Positions 46,039 through 58,488 of a stretch of DNA of 64,000 nucleotides are shown here, in pieces (the first letter of the stretch is position 1; each line of letters opens with the position of its first letter). Under the pieces are notes generated by a model. The model was not told where the DNA came from and did no database searches. It saw only the letters and a program-made list of their open reading frames with translations. Source of the DNA: Arthrinium phaeospermum (taxonomy: Eukaryota > Ascomycota > Sordariomycetes > Amphisphaeriales > Apiosporaceae); the NCBI GenBank assembly GCA_006503535.1, contig QYRS01000011.1:372001-436000 (forward strand). Reading direction: 5' to 3'. The translations under genes were made by a program, and so were the position numbers.

Positions 46039-49000
46039 ATGCCTTACATGCGATCCGGGACGTCGTCCGACTCGGCCAGCGACAGTGCTGGCGAGTACAT
46101 CACGCGCCGCTTTGCGACCCAGTCAGTGGTCGACGACGCAACCTACGCGGAGAACGTCGCCAGCATCTTCCCCGACTCGGTTGAGAAACCGTTAAGCGAC
46201 CAGCTCGAGCCAATCGCCGTAGTCGGCATGGGTAAGCAATCTCTCGTTGTGCATTCCTGATATGCAGACTGACACATAATCATAGGCTGCCGCCTACCTG
46301 GCGATGTCAAATCCCCACAAGAGTTCTGGGATATGATGATGCACAAGAAAACGGGACAGATGCCCGAAGTGCCCAAGTCGAGATTCGACATTGACGCCCA
46401 CTTCCACGAAAACAACGATCGCCCCGGCAGCTTTGCCGTCAAGGGCGGCTATTTCCTCCAGGAGAACCTCAAGGAGTTTGACCCTGGGATGTTTGGGATT
46501 ACCCCAATAGAAGCCATGTGGATGGTGAGTTACTAGACCCCATATTCCCCCAAAGCTGCGAGTGATGGGCGTTAACGGAGTGTGTGCACAGGACCCCCAG
46601 CAAAGGAAGATGCTCGAGGTGGTCTACGAGACGTTCGAATCGGCAGGAGTCACGTTACCCGAGCTTGCCGGCTCGCAGACAGCAGTGTTCGTGGCCAGCT
46701 TCACGGCCGATTTCCAGCAGATGGCCTTCAAGGAGCCATCCTTCCGGCATAGTCTAGCCGCCACCGGTGTCGATCCGGGCATCATCAGCAACCGCATCAG
46801 TCACGTGTTTAACCTCAAAGGGCCGTCCATTGTCGTCAACACCGCATGTTCATCGTCGGTGTATGCGATGCACAACGCCTGCAATGCTCTTCGGAATCAC
46901 GAGTGCCAGGCGGCGGTCGTAGGCGGAGTAAACCTCGTTTTGACGGTCGATCAGCACATGAACACCGCGAAGCTTGGTGTCCTCTCCCCGACATCGACAT
47001 GCCACACTTTCGATGCGAGCGCAGAGTAAGCGAATTTGCTTCCCTTCTGGTTTCACTGAGATATCATCAGCTAACACTCCCCCAGCGGTTATGGCAGAGC
47101 AGAGGCAGCAGGTGCGGTCTACCTGAAGCGTCTGAGCGATGCTATCAGGGACGGGGACCCCATACGGGGCCTCCTGCGGTCCAGCGCCACCAACAATAAC
47201 GGCAAAGTCCCCGGTGTTGGTATTACGCACCCGAACATGGCAGGCCAGGAAGCCGTTATCCGCCACGCATACGCACGAGGCGGGGATCTAGATCCTCGTC
47301 TGACCGGCCTCTTCGAGTGTCACGGTACTGGTACCGCCGTGGGCGACCCCCTCGAGGTCCATGCCGTGGCGAATGCGATGAACGAGCGGCGGCGACCGGA
47401 GGATGGACCCCTCACCATCGGCGCCGTGAAGGCGAACATCGGGCATTCGGAAGCGGCCAGCGGCCTGTCCGCCATTATCAAAGCGATTCTCACGGTAGAG
47501 CGTGGCATCGTTCCCGCAACTCGTGGCGTCACCAACCCAAGTTCTGCCATCGACTGGAAGGGTTGGCAAGTCGCTGTCTCTCACGACGCCGCCCCGTTCC
47601 CGAATCACCTTCCCGTCAAGCGTGTCAGCGTGAACTCCTTCGGATATGGTGGTACCAATGCACACGTCATCGTGGAGAGCGCCGACTCTCTCTTGACGCA
47701 GCCACAAACATACAAGCTTGGCGGTGCCGGGAAGACCAGGCCCAGCCGGCATAGGGGCATTGCGAACCGCAACAGGCAGTTCCTGTTGCCCTTCTCGGCC
47801 CACGACAACGCTACTTTGCGCCGAAATGTCAAGGCCTTGGGAGGAGTCGCCGCCAATTACGACCTACTGGATTTGGCGTACACCCTCGGCAACCGACGCA
47901 CGCGGTTCAACAGCCGCGGATTCGCGGTCGCCAGCGCCGCATCCCTGAAAGAAACATTGGAGAGCGACGACCTATCCAAGTTCACCTTCTTGGACAGCAG
48001 CTCCTCCACGAAGCCAACATTGGGTTTTGTTTTCACCGGTCAAGGTGCCCAATGGGCCCGGATGGGTGCTGAGCTGATGACCTACTATCCAAGCTTCCTC
48101 CGCACGATCCGACAGTTGGACTTGACGCTAGAGGAACTGGACGACGGACCCGAATGGACTATCGAAGACCTCCTCCTCGACAGCCCGGAATCATCGCGTG
48201 TCAATGAGGCGGAGTTCTCGCAGCCCCTGTGCACAGCGATCCAGGTGGCCATTGTCAACCTCCTCGAGGCCTGGGGGGTCATGCCAAAAGTAGTGGTGGG
48301 CCATTCGTCGGGAGAAATCGCAGCTGCATACGCCGCCGGCCTCGTTTCCGGGCCCGAGGCGATCGTCGCCGCCTACTACAGAGGCAAGGTCGTCCGCGAC
48401 ATCAAGACCAATGGTGCCATGTTGGCTGTCGGTCTCGGCGCCGAAGACGTCGAGCCCTACATCCGGAACCACGATAACATCGTCATTGCCTGCCACAACT
48501 CCACCGCTGGAGTCACGCTGAGCGGGGACGCGGACGCCGTCGAGCAAGTCCGCAAGGAGCTAGATGCGAAGAAGGTGTTTGCGCGGATCGTGAAGACCAA
48601 CGGCAAAGCTTACCACTCGCATCACATGAAGCCAGTGTCTCGGGTGTATGAAGCGTCAGTCCGGCGGGCACGAAGGGCAGCCGTGGACTGGGACACACGC
48701 TTGACTACGGATGCCACGATGGTATCGTCGGTGTACAACGCGGCTCTCCCATCGGACGCCAACATCGACGAGCGATACTGGAGCGCCAACCTCCTAAGCC
48801 CCGTCTTGTTCAATCAGGCCATCCAGACCATCACCTCGAGCAAGGAGTACGGAGACGTTGACCTGTTCATCGAGATTGGGCCGCACTCGGCAATGGCCGG
48901 CCCGATTCGCCAGATCAAAGCCTCGTGCAAGCTGCGACACTTGAACTACCTCCCTTCGCTCACTCGCAACACCGATTCGGCCGCCGCACTTCTGCGGCTG

Positions 49001-52000
49001 GCGGGAGAGCTGTTCCTTCGAGGATACGACTTTGACATGTCGCGGGTTACGGCCATCGAAGACTCTTCCTCGAGCGGCAAGGTCTGGGTAAGATCCGGTG
49101 GGTTTGTCGCGGACCTGCCCACCTACCAGTGGGACAAGACCAAGCAGTACTTCGCGGAGGCCCGCATGAGTCGAGAGCACCGAGCACCGCCGTATATGCG
49201 CCACGACATCCTCGGCTCGGTGATGATGGGCGGGTCCAAGGCCGAGCCCACGTGGAGGAACGTGCTTCGCCTTCAGGATCTCGCCTGGCTCAAGGACCAC
49301 TCCTTGGGCGGCGAAGCGGTCTTTCCTGCCGCGGGATACTTCTCCATGGCAATGGAGGCAGTGACGCAGCTGAATGAGACGACTTCGAACCCGGTTGTGA
49401 TCACGGGATACACGCTACGCGATGTATCGATCAAGAACGCCCTTGTCACTCCCGACGATGACAGTGGCATCGAGGTCATGCTCAACCTGCGTCCCTCTCT
49501 ACACGCCAAGCCACTCAGCAACAACAGCATCTGGTGGGACTTCAATGTCTCGTCAGTCGACCGAGACGGCATCACCAACGAGCACATGTCGGGTAGCATC
49601 GCCATCAACGGCCGACCCTGGCGCCCAGCAGTCAAGCCGGTGCCCCAGTTCCCCCAACGCGCCTCTGGCAAAGCCTGGAACCAGGCTCTGCGAAATGTCG
49701 GGTTCGACTATGGCCCCACGTTTCAGGACATGGACGACATCCGCTTCGACGGTCGCACTTACGCGGCAGCCAGCAAGACGGCCCTCCGCACCAACGTCGA
49801 CGGCGTCAAGGGGGAGTCGCGTCATGTCCTGCACCCGGCATGCATCGATTCGTGCCTCCAGCTTCTGATCGTGGCCATCTACGCCGGCCGCACCAGCGCG
49901 ATGCCCTGCGGTGCGGTACCGATTCAGGTGGACGAGGTCTCAATCTGGGTCCCGACTGCCGAGCAGCTCGAGGTGTCGGAGGCACAGGCGTTCTCTTGGA
50001 TCGACAAGCGCGGCGTGCGGAGTTTCGTGGGAAGCAACCAGCTCGTCGCTAATGATGGCAAGGTTGTCATGGAGATCACCGACATGCGCTGTTCGCTCTA
50101 CGAGGCTGCCGTGCCCCAACGCGATTCGGATCCAGCAAAGCCTCGGCCTTACGGCGAGATCACCTGGAAGCGTGATGCTGAAGAGGTCCTGGTCACGGGC
50201 GCACCAGACGTGGGTGTCGCCGAGCTCGTGGAGCTGCTCGAGTTCAAGCAAGCCGGTCAAACCGTGGCCGATCTCAGCGGCGAGTTTGCTGAAGAAATTA
50301 CGGAACGTGTGACGGATGTCGAGGTCTCTGTAATGGAAGAAACCGAGGAGGGTGACCGAAAGCCCCTCAAGGAAGGGTCCTTCAGCATCGTCATTGGCTC
50401 TGCCAAAGACATTGACGGCGCGCGCAGTCTCTTGACCAAAGGCGGTCGTGCCATCTTCCTCTCTGATCGTACCACTTCAGATGCGGCTCTCCGTGAAGCT
50501 GGTTTCTCGGCCATCGAACAAGACTTTGGCAGCTACTTCACGGCGGTTCTACCCACTGATGCTAGAGCAAATGGCACTGCAACGACCGACGAGAGAACCG
50601 TGCAGGTCATCTACCGCGGTGGGATCTCACCTCCCCAGGCCATGCTGACGCAGATCGGCGCGATGTTGAAGTCCCAAGGCTATACAGTCGAGACGAGTAA
50701 CCTCGTCGACGCCACCGTGGAAGTCTCCGATAATGTGATCCTCCTCGCCGAGATGGAGCGGCCTATGCTTGTCGACATTGACGAGGCCGAGTTTCAGAGC
50801 CTGCAGAAAATCACCAACAATGCCAAGAACCTGATCTGGGTCACCGCCGGCGCCGCCATGAAGGGTGGCGCACCCGATTACAACATGAGCGCCGGTCTCA
50901 CGCGGTCGCTGCGCTCCGAGCAAGCGGCGCTCAACATTGTCACCATTGACTTCGAAGAGCCCGCCGCCGCAAGGGCTGACGTGATTGTGCGGAAGATGCT
51001 GGACCAAATCAGCGGCGACAGCCATGAACGAGAATACTGTGTTGCTGGTGGCAAGACTTGGATTAGCCGCCTTGATTTCAATGAGCGCATCAACAGCACC
51101 TACTGCGTCGATGAGTCGAGGCTTATTGAGAAGCCGTTTACGCCATCCGAGCCACTGGTCGGTAAAGTGCAGGGCGGCAAAGTGGTGTTTGAAGTTGCTA
51201 TGAGGAACGCCCAAGACCTGCAGCCTGAAGAGGTCGAGGTCGAGGTTCGGGTCAGCGGCCTGAACAAGGAGGATACTCTGGTTGTCAATGGCACGGATTA
51301 TCCGACAGAGTTTAGTCATGAAATTGGTGGCATCGTGACCAGAGTTGGCAAAGCAGTCTCACGGTTTGCACCTGGTGATCTTGTCGCTGGTTTCGGGTTC
51401 GACAAGTTCAGCAGCTTCCAGCGTGTGCCCCAGAGCTTTATCCAAAAGGCCAGCAGCATGGAGGATATGGTGGCTCTTGCTGGGTTACCAATGGCGTTTG
51501 GCGCCGCCATCTTCGGCTTGCATACCTCCGCCGCCCTGGAATCCGGCGAGACTGTCCTCATTCTTCCAGGTGCAGGCCTCGCCGGCAATGCCGCTATCCA
51601 GGTCACCAAAGCTCTTAGTGGAAAACCGTTCGTTGCCGTCCGCGATGCTTCAGAGGTTGACGCGGTGGCAAAGCTGTATGACCTGCCACAGGATCGGATT
51701 GTCCCCATCATGGAACTCGAGACTCGCCGGAGCACGTCCAGTTCGTACCACGAATTCAATGTCATTTTCAGCTCTGGCTGGGTCGATCCCGGCCTAGCTC
51801 ACGAGACTTGGCGCTATCTGGCGCCCCTGGGCCGCTTCGTCGACTGCGGCCGCAAGAACGTTTTATCCCGTACCATCATCGACACGATCCCGACCAACCG
51901 GGGAGCCAGCTACGTAGCCTTCGACATGCTGGACCTGCATGAGCACCGACCCGAACTGCTCGGGAAGTTGATGCAATCAGTTGCTGATTTCCACCGGACT

Positions 52001-53358
52001 GGTCAGATCACATCTCTCCAGCCTCAGTGTAAGAGAAACATTGCCGAGATCAATGATTGCATCACCAGCTTCTCCGACAGCTACACGGCGGGCAAAGCGC
52101 TCTTGCTTCATGAACCGCACCCGAGCCTTACTCTCCAAGTTGTTCCTCGGATCCCCGCTCTCAAATTGCATGCTGATGCCACATATCTTCTCATCGGATG
52201 TCTTGGTGGCCTTGGTCGCAGCCTGACCTCATGGATGATGAGTAAGGGAGCTAGAAGCTTCACCTTCCTCAGCCGATCTGGTGCCGATTCGCAACAGGCG
52301 GCCACCTTGGTCGCCAGTCTAGAGAATGCCGGTGCCAGAGTACAGGTCATTCGCGGCGATGCCAGCTCGCGTGCCGACGTCGACCGTGCCGTCAAGCAGG
52401 TAGATCCAGCGCGCCCGATCCGTGGTGTTATCCACGCTGCCATGGTTCTCCGAGTAAGTACATTCATTCATTGTTTTCGACGAAACCGTTGGCTAACATA
52501 ACCTTCCAGGATGGTCTGTTCCACAATATGCCCTACGAGAACTGGGTTGCATCGACGAAGCCGAAGGTCGCCGGCGCCATGAACCTGCACAACGCGCTGG
52601 CGGGAGAGCCGCTCGACTTCTTCGTCATGACGAGCTCCATCTCCGGCACGCTGGGGACGCCAGCCCAGAGCAATTACGCGGCCGGCAACACGTACATGGA
52701 CGCGCTGGCCCGGCACCGCGTCGTCAACGGACAACACGCCGCGTCCATCGTGATCCCCATGGTCGTCGGGGTGGGCGTCGTGGCCGAGAACATGGAGCTG
52801 GAGGGAGCGCTGCGGCGGAAGGGTATGTACGGCATCGACGACGAGGGACTCCTGGCCGCCTTCGAGGCCGCCATCCTCGAGCAGGGCGACGACGCGCGGG
52901 TCGAGCCCGACCACATGGTCGCCGGCATGGACCCGGCGCTGCTCGCGGCCGCGATCGCGGAGGCCGGGGACGACTGCGACAGCTTCTGGACGGCGGACCC
53001 GCGATTCAGGAAGGTGGTGCACGCCATGAAGGGCACAGTCGGGGGCGACGAGCGCGGCGACAGTCTCCTCGGCTCGTTGAAGTCGGGCGCGCTTGTTGGG
53101 GCAGAGGCCAAGTCTGCCATCGCTTCTCACATGGCCGGCAAACTGTCGCGGATGCTGATGTTGGATGATGGGGCTGTTTCGGTCGACAAGGGCTCCATTG
53201 CTTCGTACGGGATCGACTCCATGATTGGCGCGGAATTGAGATCGTGGATCTTCAAGGAGATGGCGGTTGACGTGCCATTCCAACAACTGCTGGGTGCCAA
53301 CCTCACGGTCAATAAGTTTGCCGACCTTATTTGTTCGAAATACGGGCTGGAATTATAG
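46039..53358 (+). CDS. Highly reducing polyketide synthase, KS-AT-DH-ER-KR-ACP
   Basis: Exons 46039-46231, 46286-46524, 46592-47025, 47086-52453 and 52510-53358 give 2360 residues. KS: Cys230 (NTACSSS), His368 (CHGTGT), His409 (NIGHSEAASG). AT: GQGAQWARMG and Ser696 in GHSSGE. DH: His1027 in DHSLGGEAVFP, Asp1210 in PACIDSCLQ. A 350-residue stretch with no methyltransferase SAM motif precedes the ER. The ER Rossmann turn reads GAGLAG (about 1784-1789) instead of the usual AGGVGQ, and the substrate region is divergent, so ER activity is uncertain. KR: GGLGRS near 1996, catalytic Ser and Tyr2134 (SNYAAGN). ACP: Ser2315 in YGIDSM. No thioesterase or reductase release domain, so release needs a partner. 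The iterative type I enzyme should build a reduced, unmethylated chain from malonyl-CoA. Introns of 54, 67, 60 and 56 bp close in phase. Confidence 0.95.
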
Positions 53359-53897
53359 AATGACTGGAGGATATTTTGTAGCATTTAATTTTATAGAGAT
53401 CGCAATCAGTTTATCAAACGTAGTTGTGTTGATAACATGTGGCAGCCTGGATTGTTCAAAAAGTAATGGCTTTGATGTGAATTGGTTGTCAAAGTTACAG
53501 TGAGCTTTACAGCGTGCTATGTTTTTGCTTCGGTGGGTGCTAGGTTACAGCGGATTTTCACAGGCTTGCCAATGAAAGTTGCCCTGCTACGAGATTGAAA
53601 CAAGTCTAAAACTTCGTGTGCAAAGCTTGTAGAACCGCCGCTGGGCGCTAAGAAGTACGCTATGGTCCTCACTTACAGGCGCTAGATCTTATTGTTAAGC
53701 ACCTACAGGACACCACCGAGTCACGTTGGTCATGTCGCATTGCTTCTACAAGTAACTCAGGACCTGATTCCAATTGTGTAATTATATCTAGAATCTTATC
53801 GCATTTATCTTTGATTGGCAGGCATGTGGTGAGGTCGTTACATGCTCGTAGAAGGTACAACATGGCCGATGGCCGACATTGAGACCATGGGCTGCCA
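53359..53897. other. Intergenic, convergent
   Basis: 3' flanks of the PKS and of the regulator gene. AT-rich. No gene seen. Confidence 0.6.
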
Positions 53898-56403
53898 TCA
53901 TTCAGGCAACAACGCCATAGCCCATGAGTCTGCCGGCCTATTTTTATGCGCCTCCTCCCAGTCTCTCAGCAAGCTGGCCACGGGGGACACCGTTTCATGC
54001 CAGAATCCATTTTTCTCCTCAAGACGGTCGAGCGCCCCGAGCAAAACATGCAGCGAGTCTGCAATCGTGCTGGACGACTTGTCATCGGGACGCGAGCACA
54101 AGTCGCGGGCCAGCACATGCAGGGCAGTGGCTAGCGGCCGCGCCATCAGAGCCCCCTGGAGAAAGAAAAAGTCAGGCTGCGGCGGGGCGTTAGTGAAGCT
54201 TTCTGGAACGGGCCAAAGGGAATGCCGTTGGCATGAAATGTCAACTTACCGACTGTCGATTCCGGGGCAGAGTCCCACGTGCCGCGCCCACCAGCCGGTA
54301 GGCAGCTGTCCTCGATCGTTTGACGCTGTCGGCGGCGACCGCGGGCGACAAGACCTGTTTTTCCACCTGCGCCACGGCCGTCTCCTGTAGGGCGATGTCG
54401 ATTCCGCAGAGGTAAACGTATAGGCCGAACGAGACGGGGTCGCTCTGCACTGCGCAAACCGTCAGATGCGGAGACAGGAGCTCGACTCGGTGCCTGAGGA
54501 CACTCAGCAAGGAGAAGTGTTTGTCCCAAAATCCCTGAACAGAAAGTGCCACGCCTTTCGCCGATGTTGGGTTGGCGGTGTGATTGGCTGACTGGCTGTC
54601 TGCACTCGTCGGGCGAGGGTTTATGGTGGCCACCGTTTCGGCCCACGGCTGGCATTGCCGCGAGACGGCGCATGCAAGCACAATGCCCGCGAATGAAGAG
54701 ATCCTGCTCTTCTCTGCATCGTTGATAGAATAAGAGTCGGCAAGTTTTTCCATGGGGAAAAGAATAAAGTGGGCATCAAGGGGACCGGGAGAAGGCAGTG
54801 GGATGTCTATTTGGGCCTCTCGCAGCAACGGTCGTTGCCTCGCCCTCGAACTTGCATATGTTTCACAGATGTACAGAGTCCATAATGCCCGTCGCCTCTC
54901 CTCTATGACCAGAGGGTCAGTTGTTGAGGGAAGGACCTGGTGCAACTCTGAGCCGCTTGCCTGGGAGCTGTCGAGATGAAGTCCGAGCATATTGGCCAAC
55001 TGCACTGCTCGACTCACCGTAATCCAAGCTCGAGCAATTTTCCGATGTGTTAACTCGTACCTCAACAGGAACAGCAGCGCTTGAAAAAGGTCTAGCGATA
55101 CCATCGCGGACATGTCATCGTCTCTCTCACACAGGTCAACATGGGTACGGACCGCCTCCTCGCAGGCGGCTTCGAAGTGGTGATGCTCTGGCGAGATCAT
55201 GGCACCTATCAGTGCCACAGCGTAGCTCAATGCCTTGACCTGGGGGCTGTTCTGGTCTTGTTGAATGTGAGCAAAGAACCGATCCCGACATAGAATCGGC
55301 ATGATTGGGTAGAACACATGGAAGTAGACATGGTGCCTAATTACGAACATATTGTTTAGTATGGGCTGCGGTGGCCACAAGGTAAAGCAAACTTACATTT
55401 CAAGCATATTTGACGATGTGACATTCACTTCTGCAGAGTCGTCAGTCGAAGAACACGACGCCTTCTTCTGCACTGCCAAATTAGGTGCTGGAAGTGACAC
55501 CAACGTTGGTGTTGTGCCCGATAAAGATGGCGTGATTGGAGGTGGTGTAGTTTTTGGGTTTGGCATGGATTCAAGAGGTTGCTGGTTTTGAGAGGAGGGA
55601 GGCGACAGCTCCATTGTCGTTGTTGGAGCACCGCCGAGGAAGTCGTCCATGAAGTTTGACTGGTTCCCATCCTGCATCAAGAAGTCAACGGTCGGCGGGC
55701 TTCGCAACCAATCCATACCGGGATGTTCGAACTCGAGAATTTCCTTGGGTATACAGCTCAGAAAACTGTCGCTGATCTCATAAGCAGTCGCGTTTGGGTC
55801 ATGCCCTAGCTCACTCATGAATGCAGAGGTCGGAGGTGCAACCGCGGAAGAAGAATACGCAGGCTGGGATTGAGCAGCGAAGGCCACTCCCGGAGATGGC
55901 TCAGGCTCGGCGGCTGAAGTTGAGGGGAGATTCTGCTCATGCTGTGATGATAACTTGGCTTCCGCTTGGCTTAGTCGATCTTGAAGTTGCTTCAATTGCC
56001 GTGGCAGATCCGCCTGGCTCTCTCGATACCGCGCGCGGCCCCGATAGCTGCAGGGGTTTCCAAGCCGTGTGCAACGTCCACATCGTGGATAGTCCCGATT
56101 GCAGGCTACCTTTCTCTCCCGGCAGGTATCACAGGCCAACCGGCCACTCTTGCCGGCTTTGCTATTTCGCGACGGGGCCGCCGCGTTCTGTGCGCCGTCA
56201 GCGGCGGAAAATTCGGGGTTTTCTGGGCTGGTTCCTGTGTCACCGGACACGCTGTCACATGCCTGGTCATGATGGGGAGGCAATATCGCCCCGTTCCCGG
56301 AAAGTGATGATGACGCCGGTCGGCGGTCGCGTGGCATGCTGGACTGCATTGGCAAGTCGGAGTCCAAGTGCCAGGCCAAGTCCACCAGCGGGTTTTCGCT
56401 CAT
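53898..56403 (-). CDS. Zn2Cys6 transcription factor, probable cluster regulator
   Basis: Exons 56403-55397, 55336-54250 and 54176-53898, 790 residues from the first ATG (MSENPLVDLAW). The binuclear zinc cluster is near residue 90: LACDTCRERKVACNRDYPRC then GRCTRLGNPC, six cysteines with normal spacing. A linker and heptad-like coiled coil follow (RQLKQLQDRLSQAEAKLSSQ), then a Pro/Ser/Gln-rich region and a fungal-specific transcription factor domain from HHVYFHVFYPIMPILCRDRFF (intron 1 falls just before it) through SRAVQLANMLGLHLD and EERRRALWTLYICETYASS. The second intron (73 bp) joins NRQS to PDFFFLQGALMARPL, extending the end. It is nuclear and likely controls the adjacent PKS and flanking genes, perhaps through CGG-type sites. 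It lies next to the PKS on the opposite strand. Confidence 0.92.
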
Positions 56404-58488
56404 CAATAAGGCGACGAGACCATTAATTAAGCTTCGATTTAGCGCATAGTCCTCGAGTCCTAGGTGGCGGTCAAGACATATCCAGGCATGTTTTCCATCG
56501 ATGGACTGTTTTCCCGTTCCTGGCTCAACTGCCTTGGTCGGTAGTAGGTAGAAGGGCCAGGGGGCGGCAGGTAGCAGGGGAGCGGCTGACGTTGGCCCGA
56601 TCCCAGCCTCCACCCCGCGTCGTCGAGCTTCAGCTACCCAATGTCAAACGAAACATCCATGTGTGTACTGAAAAGTACTTCACGAATGGCATGCTTCAGG
56701 CATGTCTTGGCGTACATGTTTGTATAACCCCCATACACCAGTAATCCCACACATCTGACTGCATGCAGCACCTGTCAGCCCGTCCAATCGCGGGGGCAGA
56801 AGCGGGGGAACTTGCGTCTCACTGCGCCAAACCATGTAACCCCCAGTGGCTTGAAGGAACGGCATCCACGCGAAGTGCCTCGTCATATGCAGTCCTACAG
56901 ATAGTATAAAGGCCAATCGGGTGAAGCTCCAGGCATGATAAGGCTGCCGCACCTGCCGCAGCCACCGCGCCGCTTTGATGCTGATAAAACAGACGGCCCA
57001 GTTCTGTAAGAATGAAGGCAAAGATCTGTGATGCATCACATCACTAAGTGCCTAATCCAACTGCAGGAAGGTCGCATGCATCTCCTACGTGGGACTGGAC
57101 AGTCCAGACCGAATCCCATTGCAATCAAGTCCAGGAAGACCGTGAACATCCCCGTTGCTTACATGCTATATGCGCACTAAACTGATCCTAGTAGAGCTGC
57201 CCGATTTAGGACGCACCCAGGCACTGCCCTCCATACGAGGATTTTGGAATGCCGTCTCCAGGGGTTCCATCCCCCAAAGTAACTCGTCGGTTCCTGAAAC
57301 GGGGATGATCCTTCTAACTAGGCCACTCATCAAGCGGCCGCAGGAATAAACCGTACTTTCTCCATTGACAGCACCTGTCTTGATTATTCCACTTACTCCA
57401 GACGGTAGCAGTGGAATAAACGAATATTACTGTAGTAACCAGGTCATTCTGGCAGGGGCTTGTCAGATCCAGCTGCCTGGTTTGTCTGCCCTGTCATGTC
57501 TTTCTACTGCAGATTCAATGGGGAAAAAAAGGAAATTCATTTGAAGGCCACCCACGCGGCAAATGGGCGCCACTGAGGTAGGTGGCTGGTGTGCCATTGA
57601 GCTTCAATCTTGGTTCTTCAAAACCCTAAATTGGGTATGTAGGTATCAAGTAGCGCTCACTCCGCCGAGAGCGGCCTCACATAATGCGAGACTAGCTTTC
57701 TGGCTGATGTCTGCACGATATAAAATTACTCGTTGTATACTCGTATTTGTCCTTCCTTCTTTGTGCTTAGGCCAGTACCTGTCACTAGCCTTGGCGGCCA
57801 TGGGGCCTACTGATAGGGCCTTGGCTAGTAGTATCACTAGTTGATCCTGCTTACCGCAGTATTATGATCGAAGTTTGTGACGCCGAGGGCTAGTAGGATG
57901 GCCTCTCCCCCGAGATCCGACTTCGCTCGACAGATGCCGCTTGTGCGGTAGCAGGCAAGTGACAGTGGGGTTGGCAACCCAGACCTCTTTCGTCATGATA
58001 TCATATGTTACAAGGGGCATATCTGACATAATTGCGTAAGATCATGGTGAGGGCCGGAATCCCATCTCGGATCTTCCCACAGGCACCCCCTTAGACCATG
58101 GGCGAGATTTACCCAGACATGGCGAATATGTTTCACATTGTTGCTCGCCATAAGTTATTGATGCGACTAGTTGACAAAGAAACTACAGTAGTCCCTCGCA
58201 CAATGGAATATACATGAAACGTCCGTACATGGGGCCTCTTTGTCGCGTTAAGCTTCTTTCCATTCGCCACATACTAGACAGGGTGCGACAAGAATAAACG
58301 GACAGATGCATCAAATGAGTTATAGAAGAAAATGGAGTATCTAAGAGGGGACCAATGCACCTAGAATCATCCTGTAACTGACTTTTGATTCAAGATTTAC
58401 GTATAAATGGAGCAGGCTTTCGCATGCCAAAGCAAGAGGTCAACACCATATCCACCAGGATTCAAAGCTACATTTTAGCTCAGCAAAC
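56404..58488. other. Intergenic, 2.1 kb, right boundary of cluster
   Basis: No gene found. The left part is the regulator's promoter. TATAAAT at 58402-58408 lies about 80 bp before the next gene's ATG. The rest has no motif I can name. The length and lack of genes suit a cluster edge. Confidence 0.55.

Noticed and set aside
56404..56613. N-terminal extension of the Zn2Cys6 factor
   Set aside because: The frame is open to 56613 but that end starts with GTG; the first ATG is at 56403, so the extension is left out.
57820..57850. Short match to the start of 18S rRNA (TTGATCCTGC)
   Set aside because: Only about ten bases match and the flanks diverge; chance.
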